A DNA stretch of 64,000 nt from Ypsolopha sequella. Taxonomy: Eukaryota > Arthropoda > Insecta > Lepidoptera > Ypsolophidae. The notes beneath the pieces are model-generated. The model made no database searches. It had not been told where the DNA came from and worked only from the letters and a program-made list of their open reading frames with translations. Of this stretch, positions 1 to 12,221 are shown in pieces; position 1 is the first letter of the stretch, and every line of letters begins with the position of its first letter. A program made the position numbers and the translations under genes. The stretch covers positions 6,558,417 to 6,622,416 of the forward strand of contig OW203997.1 of assembly GCA_934047225.1 (NCBI GenBank). The letters are read 5' to 3'.

Positions 1-315
1 AGGAATAGGTCGGATTTCTAAGCACTCTGTATACATATAGATGGAGAAGGATGGTGGTTACTCCACCGACAATAGAGATAGATAGATCATTCTAATACGA
101 GGACTACAACTACGGTACAACGCTAAAATATACTATGCATCTCAATTTGAGAATATGATAGCATTCGTAGATAACTTCACTGACAGTCCTATTCTTAATT
201 TACTAAAGAGGCATAGGTTTTAGTGCGATAAGACGTGGGATTACCCTATAGCACATGTTATGGAAATAAATCTTGCTAAGTTTCTTGCCCGTTCTAAGAC
301 TAATCGAATGGGCGG

Positions 316-645
316 AGGTAGGCATGTATTTATATATGTAACCTTATTAGTATGTAGTATATAGGATGGGATTTGGTCGGCCGCCTGGATTCGTGCTGGG
401 GGCTTGGTTGGTGATCAATGAACCTTGTTCCTGGTCCCTGGCCGGTTCTCCGGTGTGGGTTCGGGCGGTTGATTGGATTTCACCTTGTATAATATATATT
501 TTACCTATAATTTTAATCGTATGTATATTGCTACATAAATTAAATAAACCTTTAATCTAGTTCATGTACATTTATTATTTTATTACATATATTTTTTATA
601 AGATTAAATTTTGACTTGTGAAACTATTTGAATTTGAATTTGAAT
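316..645 (+). repeat. Dispersed repeat family A, copy 1
   Basis: About 330 bp that reappears at 12222-12566 in the same orientation. Both copies begin 'aggtaggcatgtatttatat', share a GC-richer core (ggtcggccgcctggattcgt) and end in a short 'gaattt' microsatellite. A simple-sequence 3' tail of this kind is typical of LINE or SINE 3' ends, so this is probably the 3' part of a retroelement read on the plus strand. The 64-codon frame inside is not recognised and is also open in the other copy because the DNA is duplicated. The family name is unknown. Confidence 0.7.
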
Positions 646-1023
646 AAAACAATAAAATAAATCGCAGACATATGAACAAAATACACAGAGATCATACAGC
701 AAACCAAACACATCTTTGACGCATAATTCCATTGAATCCTGCACTTGCTTCCTACTCTCATAATTCCTAAGAATCCCCACGAGCTTACAACGTCAACTAA
801 CCCACCAACCATTCCGCTACAATCAACCTTATCGGTATAAAATAGAGTTGTTTTTCCGTAGACTAGAGGTGGAACCATGGAGGTAGTAAACACGCTCGAC
901 CTGTGTTTTTGCGGCGCTCCAGAAACTCATTATGTTCGTTTGTATGTGCACAGTAAGTCAAGTGAACGACTGGACGAGGAATTTTCACTGGTTTCTCATT
1001 CGAGCTGAGAATAAAATCAATTA
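646..1023. other. No recognisable feature
   Basis: Short overlapping open frames on the minus strand match nothing I know. No splice-bounded exon or repeat boundary is visible. Confidence 0.4.
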
Positions 1024-1334
1024 TATTGTTTAAAAAAACACTTGTACTTATCCACTTATCCACATATTATAACTTTATTATGCCCAACCGGTTTCGCTGT
1101 AAAGCATTTTCTAGGGCCTTTTACACATCCTCACTAACAAAGAAATAATTTACACTATAACCATGTCTAAAATGATTTTTTTATTGCACGTCATTTTAGA
1201 CATGGTTGTAGTGTAAATTATTTCTTTGTTATTTAGGATGTGTAAAAGGCCCTAGAAAATGCTTTACAGCGAAACCGGTCGGGCATAATAAAGTTATAAT
1301 ATGTGGATAAGTACAAGTGTTTTTTTAAACAATG
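1024..1334. mobile_element. Fold-back MITE, near-perfect 310-bp palindrome
   Basis: The two halves are inverted copies. The left arm starts 'attgtttaaaaaaacacttg' and the right arm ends with its complement. The arms run about 140 bp, including the stretches tttcgctgtaaagcattttc and taatttacactataaccatg. The left arm carries one extra 8-bp 'ttatccac' duplication. The centre lies near 1177. There is no coding capacity, so this is a non-autonomous fold-back element. The superfamily cannot be assigned. Confidence 0.85.
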
Positions 1335-2857
1335 TTTTATAAATTCCACCAAGTGCCAACAATCACTAGCATCTACTATAAAATCAATTAATTTGAAATT
1401 GCTCTTGACAAATAAAATAAAAAACTTCTATAAAATGGATGTGGTAATTCGTCCAAGCGTAGCCAGGAGCACTTTCTTCTGGTCGATGGGAATGTTATAG
1501 TGGACATTCATTATATCGGAGGGGGAGGTGAAACCCCAAAACACCCCTCCTCGCTACGCACGGGGACACAGACTTATTATGTATTTTAAAATGTACGGGA
1601 TTATCACATGTAAAAATTATAAGTAATTATGTTATAATTACTTCCATGCAACATTCACACATATTGAACATTGAGATTTAGATAAAATTATACCTATATT
1701 CAACTCCGAAGAATACCAAAACACAAAACCAATTGAATTACGTTGCTAGAATAGGTATCCTCACCTTTTAGCCCATTTTACACAGCAACCAGAACCACTT
1801 TGTTTGTAATTTGTAGTGTTAATACCAGAGAATCCTCGGTTACACAGCTTGTCTGTTTTTGCAGCTCTCCGAAAGTCATTATAGTCGTGTACGTGTTTCC
1901 ATTACGTTGAACTGTACCAAAGAGGCAGTATAACACTGTACCAAGGGAAATTAGCTATTTTAACCCACATTTTGTTACAAAAGGACTTTTACAACGTCGA
2001 CCAGTAGTCCAGTCATTCGTTTATTACACGGTTCGTCTTTTTACAGTGAGGAAAAAAAAAAAATTGGGAGGAAGCGAGTAATTTCCGAAAATATTCAAAA
2101 GACTTGGTTTCTTTTATGTAGTATTTTTAGGGTTTCTTTATGAAACGAAAATTCGTATTCGTAAAAATTAATCGTAACAAAAAATAACTTGTAATTTAAC
2201 ACAGAATTATTAATAATGCCATCAAATCTTGTTTATATGTATAACACGCGCTCAATCGATATTAGCAAAATATAAATATGGTTTTTAATAAACTTAACAG
2301 ATATTTTCTCAATTCCCTTTTGCTGAAGTTAGCAAAAATGCAGAGCGAAGCCATAACTTAATTTGTGCAAAGAGGCCAACCATTGCAGATAGCATTGCGC
2401 CGGGGGAAATACCCCAGTAGTTTTAATTCATCTTGAATTAAAGGTCTGTAAAGTTGACGTCATACACAATAAACGGGTTCCGTAATAAACCTTTCTGTTT
2501 AAAATCTGCTTGAAAAGTTTAGTTAGATAAATAAGATGACGTATATTTTACTATTTTTGTGCACACAGTTTCATCCGCGCTAAAGAATATATCCGCGCTG
2601 TATCACATCTTCATAAATGTAGTTACAAAAATATTTTCTTGGAATTTTGTTACATGCGTCGTAGAAGAGATCTACGTGCCTAAGGAACATGAGTCATTTT
2701 GCACCAACCCTTCAACAGTGATAAGACCCGTCTTATGAAGGCTTTACTTCATTTCATTCTACTGCAACTAAGTTTAAATCCAGCGCGAAAACGGAGTTTT
2801 CATACGTTTAAAAAATGTATTTAGCTAAAATGAAAGAGTCATATCATAAGAGTAATT
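1335..2857. other. Intergenic, no gene seen
   Basis: AT-rich unique-looking sequence. A purine-rich stretch with tggtaattcgtccaagcg around 1446 may be repeat-derived. There are no conserved domains or exon-like frames. Confidence 0.4.
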
Positions 2858-3033
2858 TTGCACCAATTTCTGCAACTTCAACAGTGATGAAGCCCACGTC
2901 ATATGAAAGCTTTTGGGGTGTACTTCATTTAATTTTGAACTTGGCAGCCGTGGAATGAAATCCAAGTTCACCTCAAAAGCTTTCATATGACAAAGGTTTC
3001 ATCACTATTGACGGCTTTGCAAATTTGGTGCAG
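2858..3033. repeat. Inverted repeat, 85-bp arms
   Basis: The left arm has ttgcaccaatttctgcaac and gtcatatgaaagctttt. The right arm carries aaaagctttcatatgac and ends aaatttggtgcag. The arms are imperfect complements meeting near 2945. A related diverged arm (caccaacccttcaacagtga) lies at about 2701, suggesting a larger decayed fold-back element. Confidence 0.65.
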
Positions 3034-4128
3034 AGTCTATACAAAAGTGTCTATAGTTCTTTCAAGTATTTTATCCCTATAGTTCTGGAGTTTTCGTGAT
3101 AAATAAGTAAGTGAGAAGTATTTCGCTTTTATTTAATATACTTAACCTTTTGCCCACGATTCAGACTGAGCACAAACATTTGAATGAACTACACTTTAGA
3201 GGGTTTCCGTTTTTACAATCTTTTATTTAACTGACCCGACTCACAACTTCCCATTGTTTGTGTGGAACTGGTCCCAGAAGATTATTCTCTTATTTAACTA
3301 ACTACTGACTTGAGAATTGTTGGTGAAAAATTTGCATTACGTGACTACCTGCGAAGCCTCTTTTCAGCTTAAAAAAAGGGAGAATTATGTCCGGTAAGTC
3401 AACATTATGTTACTGAATTTTAGTGAATTTTGTCGCTGTAGATGTTTTTTAACATAATAATTTAATATATAATTTAATTATGAAATATGTATTCATATGT
3501 ATGAATAACCACGCCTTCCTCCCGTGTAAGTTAATAAGTCCATATCTCCTTCTGCTAATATGCAGACTCACCTATCCCTGTCCTTTATATTCCTAAATCG
3601 AGTCGAAATTTTTTTTTTCACAATTTTCTGACAGTGATCCTATTCCGTGTTGCCGGTGACCGGCCAGTTTTGATGGCGTCCTCTCAAAATATAAATACTT
3701 GGTTGTCGAAGTGCGCGGATGGATCCTTTTCAGAAGAGAATAGTTATTTTATTTATTGAAGTCAGAAATTGTTTACGTGGAATTTTTTTAGTTCTGAAAA
3801 TAAAGTTCATTATTTATTCTACTTCGGGTGCCTTTGACTCTTCAGTATGACCGCAGGCGACTATTTTCAAGACGCTTTTAATAATAAAAACTCCTCGTAT
3901 TTTCTTTGAAATCTGTATCCTTCCAGTATGATGTCATTTCATAAAGCCAACGTGGAACGTTAAAATTTCATGTTTATGCACTTAGCTTAGAGCTTAGATA
4001 AAAGAGCTTTTATAAGGTTATCACATACTGGCGTTAGATCTAAATTCTAGATTGAGGCCAAAAGTAAAGCTGCTCGCAAATTGACGTTAATGTTAAGGTC
4101 GAGCAATATATTTTAATCTAAGTAAACA
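3034..4128. other. Intergenic, no gene seen
   Basis: AT-rich with no long frames. A GC-richer patch at 3655-3720 (gttgccggtgaccggccag) has no recognised function. Confidence 0.35.
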
Positions 4129-4470
4129 ACCTTAAGGCGATATGTAAAAGTTTTAGCGTCCCTGTTACTCCATATGCGAAAAAACCCTCAGTGCGAGTAG
4201 AACGGATTCGTGGAAAAGTAGCAAAAAGTCGGTTTTTTATTAATATAAAATGTACTAAGCTATTTTGTCAAAAAGATTTTCAAGGAGACTTTACAAATAC
4301 ATAATATCCACATTTTGAATGCAATTTCACAATGAAATTAATTAGGATTTTAGAATTACAGAAAAATATAACAATTTAGAGGTCTTTTCGGAATTAAACT
4401 CTATCGAGAAAATTTCATCCAATCACGTTTTCCTTCAGTGAGAATCTTAATCAAATACTCAATAAACATT
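4129..4470 (+). repeat. TTAA-ended repeat family, copy
   Basis: Begins 'ccttaaggcgatatgtaaaa' and continues with ccatatgcgaaaaaaccctc, agtagcaaaaagtcggtttt and aatataaaatgtacta. The same blocks recur at 19998-20280 and inverted at 26580-26720, with diverged versions at 36725-36955. This is probably a non-autonomous DNA transposon. The TTAA edge hints at a piggyBac-type target, but that is only inference. Confidence 0.5.
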
Positions 4471-5480
4471 TAGCCAAAAATAAAATACGTAGATGACGTT
4501 ATAGTGGAATAAATGGATTTGAAAAAACCCTATTTCGTTTTTGGTATCGCCTTAAATTTTATCAGTCTGGACCATTGTACCGCATTAATAATTAATCAGC
4601 AGGCCTTTTTGTTAGAAACATTAAAGCCTTTATCAAAATTAATGAGATAATATTTTATTCTCAAGTTCATTTATGTTCCAAAAGTTTATATAAAGTATAC
4701 GAGGTATTATTTATTATTAATATTGTACCGTAGAGGTACACACAGGAGTTCATGATTTATTTCCACTTATCTAAATTCGAATTTCTTGATGATTTTTTAA
4801 TCCCTGGAGTTTTCATATTTTATGTTTATGCATATTGAGGTATTTTGAGTCACCAACACTTTTTTATATTGGACGTTATACAGGTTGCTTGGTAATTCGA
4901 CCTATTCCAACGAATTAAGTCCTCTCAACTAGTTGTCGAAAATGAATGCTCTCCGAGTTACGAAGTTTTTTATATTATTTTTCAAACTTTCAGACTAATA
5001 AACAAAATAAATAATTTAAAAATAACTATTCCTCTCTCAGCACTTATCTATTATATTTCTGATCAATTATAGATGAGTGACTTTTTTTTTTAAAAATACG
5101 TGCCATGAATCCCTATAATCTCAGAATCAAAAGGTCTTAAGTGGAAAAAAAACCTTTTTTATTTTGTAATTTTTGAAATATCGACGTGTTCCACTTGAAA
5201 AAAAAACATTTTCGACCCCTTGTTGATAGGAATTATTTGTTGGAAATTATCCCTAGTATAACCCCTTTAAGGTGACTCCGTCGTAAAATTAGCAACTCGA
5301 TTTGTAGTGGTTGAAATTTCGAACAAAACCATATTAAAATAAAGTTCTTATCAGCTCGTACTGCAACATGGATGTTACGTCAGTCGCTGCGGCTGACAAG
5401 TGCGAAAATAGTGTGTTTTTAATTTATTTTATCCAAAATAAAATTAATTTCCAAGAACTGAAAAAACCAAATCATTTTAT
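4471..5480. other. Intergenic, no gene seen
   Basis: AT-rich sequence without exon-like frames or clear repeat boundaries. Confidence 0.35.
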
Positions 5481-5803
5481 ATGATTTTTTTTTTTACTGA
5501 ATGGTGTTTTTTGACCTCAAATTCCCTACTGCTCCTGAGTGGCTTGGCCGATTGAATTCATCTATGCTTTGATAAATAGATAAACTTGATAGCGTTAAAC
5601 ATAACATAAGATTATTCAATCGAGTAATCACGTCCAAGTGAAAAGTATAATTTTCTCCTATTTCGCCCTATCAAGGACGCAGCGAGCGTCGTAACAGCCA
5701 CTTTGCATTGCGCGCTGATATGAACGTTATTTCAATGCCGTTTCCGTTGATATTCGTAGCGACAAATATCTAGCTGCTAATTTGGCGATGGTAATCGCCT
5801 TAA
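5481..5803 (+). repeat. Repeat family B, long copy
   Basis: Nearly identical to 45564-45851. Both start with atgattttttttttt, carry gacctcaaattccctactgc and cgagtaatcacgtccaag, and end 'gcgatggtaatcgccttaa'. This copy holds 36 extra bases (5639-5674) between two 'caag' direct repeats. The 3' end, ATCGCCTTAA, is the inverse of the TTAAGGCGAT edge of the 4129 family, so the two may be opposite ends of one transposon type. Confidence 0.75.
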
Positions 5804-5840
5804 AGGAATAGGTCGAATTACCAAGCATCCTGTATGTATA

Positions 5841-5934
5841 TTGTCACGATATTGTGAATCCCCGAGGGGGTGTAAGAGGTGTGCCGAATGTGAACTGTGA
5901 AATGCAAGTCACAGTCCACACTCGGTAATTAGAC
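5841..5934 (-). repeat. SINE 3' fragment
   Basis: On the minus strand this ends '...ggggattcacaatatcgtga'. The same module (cacagtccacac, then cacccc..ggggattcaa..gtgacgatat) is the 3' half of the SINE at 57284-57475 and recurs at 28011-28100 and 47020-47100. No tRNA-like head is seen here. Confidence 0.6.
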
Positions 5935-5935
5935 A

Positions 5936-6867
5936 AAGGTGGGTTTTTCACAATCCGGCTGCGAACTCTGCGAAGCCGCTCTTAATATTGTGTGGTCGAT
6001 CCTTTTGTAAGCAAACGAGGTAATTAAATAATATTTCTCGTGCACGTTTGCGTTTGTGTTTACAAAAAAATACATTACAAAAGAATTGGCGGCCTTATCG
6101 CTTATCCCTTTATAGGTTGGGAAAAAGGGGTTATGTACTTACATAAGTCCTGACATAAACATTGAGCCCTGGTGACGGGACGGCACTGAAATCGATGACG
6201 TCACATATGATGTCGTACTATTATTTAAAACCTTCATATTCCCATGGGTGGGGGGGCAGTAATGACGTCATAAATTTTTTGTTTGGGATTTTTTTTTAGG
6301 AACCTGTCGTGTTTGATATCAAATAAAATTTTAAAATGTCATAAAATGAAGTGGATGATTGACAGACAAATGAGAGACAAAAGAAAAAAATATATAATCA
6401 TGAAAAATAAAAAAGTATATATATATAAATAAATAAATAAATATAAAAATGAATAATCAATCAATAACAAAGATAAATAATCATCCACCCATCTCCACAC
6501 TCCAATTCAAAAACCTACCCACTCAACACATCACAATATACATTATATATATAATTATATACATATATGTATACATTATAATTTTATATTGTATCAAATT
6601 CCACTGAAGCCGACCATATGTCGAAATATATCTGGAAATTGTTATTTTAATAACTGTTTTATATAAATATGTAATATAAACTGAATAAAAAAAACAAATA
6701 AGTTATCTTTAATATTTAATATCAAATAAAAGGGCTTCACAAGCCAGTTCTAAAAATTATCTATGCTGTATATCGATTTGCGGTTTTCTATCAATATTTG
6801 CTTTGTACACCGTCCACTAGTGTATTATAAAACGAACGTATTCTCAGTGTAAATTCGTTTAGGAGCA
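5936..6867. other. Intergenic; AT simple repeats
   Basis: Contains a 'gggtttttcacaatccggct' block at about 5942 that recurs at 21148. At 6400-6600 there is (TATA)n and (AAAT)n low-complexity DNA. No gene is seen. Confidence 0.4.
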
Positions 6868-6979
6868 TAAGGTCAAAAGCGCAAAATGACAAAGGATCGC
6901 AAATTGTCAAAAGAGCAGAATGTCAAAAGCGCACCTAGTCAAAAGCGCAGAATGTCAAAGGCGCACAATCCGTCAAACA
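6868..6979 (+). repeat. Degenerate tandem array of GTCAAAAGCGCAGAAT
   Basis: About seven imperfect copies of a 15-18 bp unit with the core gtcaaaagcgcagaat (variants gacaaaggatcgcaaatt, gtcaaaagcgcacctagt). The array resumes at 7137-7198 after about 155 unrelated bases. This is a minisatellite-like array of unknown role. Confidence 0.75.
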
Positions 6980-7136
6980 GTTTATTTCTATAAACTAGTA
7001 CGGCGGGTAGTCTTGACTTGACTATAAAGGTAATTATGTAAAACTTTATTGTTAAGGGTTTTGCTAATTGTTATTGATCGTAAATAATAAGCTTTTAATG
7101 TACCTTTGTTGTGAATAAATTCCTTCATTCATTCAC

Positions 7137-7198
7137 AATGTCAAAAGTGGACATAGTCAAAAGCGCAGAATGTCAAAAGGCGTACAATGTCAAAAATC
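7137..7198 (+). repeat. Second part of the GTCAAAAGCGC array
   Basis: About four more units of the 6868-6979 array (gtcaaaagtggacatagt, gtcaaaagcgcagaat, gtcaaaaggcgtacaat). The sequence between the two parts ends with a (ATTC)n run, as if an insertion split the array. Confidence 0.7.
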
Positions 7199-8342
7199 AA
7201 CTTCAACTATAATTTGTAAACAAAATTTGTTTTTAATGATCAACAATAATTATAATTAACCACTTTCTCTTCTACATGGATTTTACGGAACCCGAGTACT
7301 TTATACAACGTATACGCTGCTCTTTTTGGAATACGTAAATAGAACGTGATAATTTAGATTAACATTTGCAAGTTCAAAGACAATGGCTCTACCTAATGTT
7401 GTTACTTTGTTCCAAACGAAAAAGAAAACATAAACCACTTTCTCTCACGTCCTTGTCCGTGAAACAAGGCATTATTGATGCAAAGAAGGTTCCCACTTAC
7501 ATTATTATAGAAACTTATACGGAACCCATGGGGCTTTGACATTCTGAAACTTTGGTATCCCTTAGAATTTGCCTATGTCTTATATTTAAAAAACCCTTAG
7601 ACCTTTACTCTTCTGACAGAGTTTGATTTGATTATTTATTTTCCATTTTGGATGTGTCCATAAGTGATAAATTTTGTTTAAAATCTTCATATATACGTAT
7701 AATCAAATCAAAGTATTCAGTCAGTTGACCTATTGAAGCATAAATAGTAACATTATTATTAAGGGATTCATCATTTATGCCAATTTTGTCTCTTTTCTGA
7801 TTCGTTTTAAACCATGAAATTGTGATATTTTGTATCTAAAAAATATATATCTTAGATACATCCTTTCTGCAGATATTTTGCGGTTCAAACGCGATACGTT
7901 ATACTTTGCTCGATCGAAAAAAAAACCGAAACTTGGGTGATTTTTCATGTTCTTTTCGTTTTATATAAAATTTACATTACCAAATCGTAGGAAAATTACA
8001 GGAAATTACGGAAAATGTAATTAAGTAAGTACTTTTGCGGATATTTTTCTGAAAATTTCACCGTAAAAATGATTTTTGAGCGAAAAACGTGTTTACTTCG
8101 TTTGTCGTAACAAGCACGGCTCAGAGCGTGCGATTTTTAACTTTAATGAAAGATCATAGAGTTCAGTTCTACTTGATGAAAAATGAGGTGCTCAATGTCA
8201 GGGATAACGGGCCCTTAGACAGCAAGGGAAATGACAAATCATGGTAGTTTTACTCTGCACACTATAGCTTGATTGTATAAATAACAGATATCGACAGTTC
8301 ATTGATCTACCTACACGCCCACAACGTTAGATTAAAAAACGT
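7199..8342. other. Intergenic, no gene seen
   Basis: AT-rich. No frame above 60 codons and no repeat boundary recognised. Confidence 0.35.
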
Positions 8343-8683
8343 AATAGTAGTGTATGCTACAGGGGCGAAAAGGAATAAAATACGAGGACGATTTAAAACA
8401 CGAGCGTAGCGTTTTTCAATGCATAGTGTGAGGAAATAAAACAAATATAATCTTGTGAACTTTAAATTATGATTGGCTCAAAAGGACTGTATCCAGAGCC
8501 GTTAAACAGTGGAAAAAAAAGTATAAGATTTATGATACACAAGAAAGGTTACCGGTTAGCCAACTTCTCGTAAATAAATAAAAAAAAAATAATAATAATA
8601 AAGCCCTAGGGCAAAATAATCGACTTTCTGTTCGGTTTTGATGCATGAAAAGTGGGCCTTTACGAGCACTTGCATTGAAAAAA
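8343..8683 (-). mobile_element. MITE family C, copy 1
   Basis: An inverted copy of 16699-17092 and 40986-41300. Shared blocks include atgattggctcaaaaggact, ccgttaaacagtgg and gcactatgcattgaaaaacg. Internally, tttttcaatgca and tgcattgaaaaa form 12-bp inverted repeats about 280 bp apart. There is no coding capacity, so this is probably a non-autonomous DNA transposon. Confidence 0.75.
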
Positions 8684-9037
8684 TCTATATGAACTTGATG
8701 AGACCCGTCATTCTAATCAAGCTATAATGTACAGAGTATAGAAGAAAACAAATTGCTACTCTTACGAGCATAAAGTTTTAATAATGGGTGTGGAGTATGT
8801 CTTACAGAAACTTCAACGGTCATCGTCCACGGACTATAATGTAAGTAATGCATTTGGAAAATAAAAATGATTGCCAAGTTATAGTGAAGTGAACAACCTC
8901 AATCTATTTTCATTGCGATGATAAAAAGAGATAGAAAAAGCTCTGCTTCGTGATTCGATTATTGAGGCGCCGTCTTATACAATTGCCTTTTTAGGGTTCC
9001 GTCAAACAAACGACGCTTGATGTCTGTCCGTGGCATG

Positions 9038-9247
9038 TATAAGGTGACATTCATACTGGAGGCTTGGTAAGTGATCAGTATCACGGATCGACAACACTTG
9101 TTGCTAATTTCTAAATTTTAACCTCAGTAATTCACTCGAGGCTGGGCTTGCGTTTTTAAGGAACACGAAAAAAAATTACGAATTTCACAAAAAGGTCAAC
9201 CTTGATACTGAGCACATACCGAGTCTTCAGTATAAATTATCTTGTAT
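9038..9247. mobile_element. Decayed fold-back MITE (57014 family)
   Basis: The left part, 'tataaggtgacattcatact' then ggcttggtaagtgatcagta, matches the intact element at 57014-57283. The right part ends 'cttgtata' after an inverted, diverged arm (aatttcacaaaaaggtca). It is heavily mutated. Confidence 0.6.
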
Positions 9248-9725
9248 AAAATTTTAAAGTTGAGTATAGGTGGTTCCTATTGTTATAGAATTTGACACGC
9301 TGATGTAGAATTAATTCTTTCATTGATGCGTTATTGCAAATTTCAAAGATTTGCGAAAAAACGCATAAAATTTTGAATTGTTGGTTTAAGGGGCTTCACA
9401 ATCAAAACTGCTTTTACAGACGTTTTTAAATTGGTTTAAACCTTCTATATGAATATTACAAAACTTTGAAAAAATATATCACACATGTCCCGTAATTGTG
9501 ATGTTTTAAAATCTTAAAAGCATTAACCTACAACGAGAAAATAAATACCTTTAATAACCTTTCAAATGCTTTAAAAAACTGATAAATAGTATAAACTTTT
9601 TAAATTCAAAAGAGACAACGTTAAAACTTATACACACACACGAGCAATACAAAAATCTAACACAATGATGTTTAAAACTTTTAAATATCAAACTTAACAC
9701 ATGTGAAAAGCATTATTTTCTTTAT

Positions 9726-9868
9726 TTTGCGCTACCCGGCGACACAGCGATCGTCGTAACAGCCACTTTGCAATGCACTCTGACATGAACGTTATTTCTG
9801 TTTCGTTATTGTCGATATTTGTACTGACATATTTCGAGCTGCTAATTTAACTTACTGAAGCCCCTTAA
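9726..9868 (+). repeat. Diverged copy of repeat B 3' half
   Basis: Shares gtcgtaacagccactttgca, gacatgaacgttatttc and gctgctaattt with 5685-5790 and 45722-45835, but lacks the ATCGCCTTAA end. Confidence 0.6.
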
Positions 9869-10235
9869 ACTTAGAATATGAAACGTAAGAAAATAAATAC
9901 TTTAAAAAAGCGCGCTTTAAACAGTAAAAAGCAGTTTATGGTATCGCAGGACGACGTAATATCAACTATAGGGATCAGTATAAGTAAATCATAAAAACAA
10001 AACCACCGCACACCACCCAGTAGACATTTTCAATTCTGTACATCTACCGCGAAACAATGAAGAAAGCCACACGTTTTTCCAGAATAATTTGAAGCTAACG
10101 AAGCAGGGACTAGAACTAAAAGATGAGTCGCTGGTTCGTTAGTTTTTTAAACAAATATACTAAAACGGTTTTAGTATTTAGCGTGATTTTATACGGTTCC
10201 CTAAAAGATAAAACTGAACACTTTTATTACATTAT

Positions 10236-10493
10236 TATACAACGTGTAACAAAAAGGTGTAACCATATTTGAAGAGCTTATTCAGTCAATGATATAGAAC
10301 AACTTTTACTACAGAACAAAAAAAAAATTAATACTGTTTCATAGAAAAATGCAATGCCGCTCGGCTGAAATGTATGGAAGGGCAGATTTTTTTTTCGAGA
10401 TTTCAGGCTTGGCTCCATAGTAAAAGTTGTTCTATACCATTGACTGAATACGCTCTTCAAATATGGTTACACCTTTCTGTTACACCTTGTATA
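10236..10493. mobile_element. Fold-back MITE with TATACAA ends
   Basis: A 258-bp palindrome. The left end is 'tatacaacgtgtaac', then ccatatttgaagagcttatt and agaacaacttttacta. The right end is the near complement, finishing 'gttacaccttgtata'. The arms are about 75 bp. Ends beginning TA suggest a Tc1/mariner-type TA target, which is inferred. No transposase is present. Confidence 0.8.
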
Positions 10494-10512
10494 AGATCAC
10501 GTGATTAAACTT

Positions 10513-11280
10513 AAATGACAGTGGGCAAATTCGGTCCAAGCGCCGCCAAGATTAAGACATATGTTAAATAAAAGGACATAATGTAGTCCTCAAGCAAGCA
10601 GAAGCCCATCAAAATCTATCCGAGAGATTTCAAGATATGACTATTTTTTTATATTTTTTATAGGTATTACAAAACGTTCACTGACTCATTGACATGTTTG
10701 TTTATTTAGAAAGAGATGGAAATAGTGGAGCTACAATTTAAAGTGATGTTGGGTGAAATGCCAAGCAACTTTTTCTGACGATATGGTAAGTATATTTTTA
10801 AATAGTTTCCTGAATCCTATTTTGTGTGGGATTTTGGTATCACTATTAGGTCGTCAACATAAATGTATGGTAGGTTTCGTAAAGCTTTTTTTCTTTTTGT
10901 TTTTTTTTTACTCTAGCGAGGCAAAAGGTCGAGTTGGTTACGCCCTGTTTTTTCAGGCACTCATGGACCCTGTTTATATGAGAATTTTGAAGGGGTATTT
11001 TACAAAGGCTAACCTTTATTGCATGGGATCACATCACACTTGCGAGGCCAAAGGCCTAACACACCTCATACTGCCGAGTATCCCGAGGCCGAAGAACGAG
11101 CATGCGATTGTAAGTAAATAAATAATTGAGTTTGTAAAAAAATATTTTGTCATGTCTCGAAATCTCCCGGATAGATTTTGATGGGCTAAAGGACCACATA
11201 ATGTCCTTTTATTTAACATACATCATGATCGTGGCGGGGCACTTGGACCAAGTCCCATACAAATTTGCCCACTGTCATTT
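10513..11280. mobile_element. Long-TIR non-autonomous transposon
   Basis: The termini are about 130-bp inverted repeats. The left begins aaatgacagtgggcaaat and includes gttaaataaaaggacataat and catcaaaatctatccg. The right is the complement and ends atttgcccactgtcattt. The roughly 500-bp interior carries a 122-codon plus-strand frame (10753-11121) with no recognisable domain and an unlikely composition, so I do not call it a gene. The superfamily is unknown. Confidence 0.75.
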
Positions 11281-12221
11281 GCACACACGTTATCTTTTTG
11301 ATAAAAAAATAATTCAACATTAAATATTAAATCAGTTTCAGCGATCTACGCATATTTTATTCGTTTTAGTCCAATCCCTTAAATAAAAGCTCTTATCAAC
11401 GAGGTTTTTTATTTTTTAAATTTGGCTCTGTAATTTTCACAATTCCATGTTCATATCAAAGATACGAAGATATGAAGAAAATCATTTTATCTTTTTTGTC
11501 CAGGCAAATAAATTGTATTTTATATGTACTGCATGAGAAAATTAAAAATTATGAATGAGGCTAGGACATACAGACAGATTGATGATCGGACGGATGGATA
11601 GATACTAACCGCGATAGTTTCTGTTGTAAAGTATACAGAAATATATATTGAATATATGCTGAATATACCCCCCCCCCCACATTCTAAGATATTTTCAAAA
11701 TGTGACGTTACCATAGATTATTCGTATAAATTTTCCGCAAACATACAATATTTCCACTCATTCGAACAGACAAACGAACAACAAAATCTTAAAAAGGCAC
11801 AGCATCCACAGTAAACCGCGAGGTTCCTCTAATTTATATTCTTACCATACTACATTTCAACTCAATCTTACAGCTTTTAGGTTACACCGAAAAACGAGTG
11901 ATATCGAGGGTTCGCTTTAAGGGTTTCCGTTACGGACCCTAAAAATATGTCGACTTTTTGAAATAGCTGGAGCGATAAATAATTATTTGACTTTACTTTT
12001 GCGCTTTTGATGATTAGAATTATTCAAAAGCTACTCGTGTTTATTTAAGCATTTCTCGTTTTGTGAGAAAATATTTTTTACGAATGGCTTTTTATGTTAT
12101 AATTGTTTTAAACGTTATAAAAGCCGCTTAATCTATGTATCTGTCGTCACCAATCTTTGCGCTACGCTATGGCCTATAATACAAGCCATTATCGGCAATC
12201 TTCGCGAAAAAAAAAAATAAT
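11281..12221. other. Intergenic, no gene seen
   Basis: AT-rich with a run of ten C at about 11670. There are no convincing frames. Confidence 0.35.

Noticed and set aside
366..560. 64-codon frame (GRPPGFVLGAW...) as a gene
   Set aside because: It lies inside a repeat present twice (also 12222-12566); no domain, and the composition follows the repeat.
10753..11121. 122-codon frame as a gene
   Set aside because: Spans the interior of a TIR element and part of the right arm; no homology recognised and low-complexity Phe runs.
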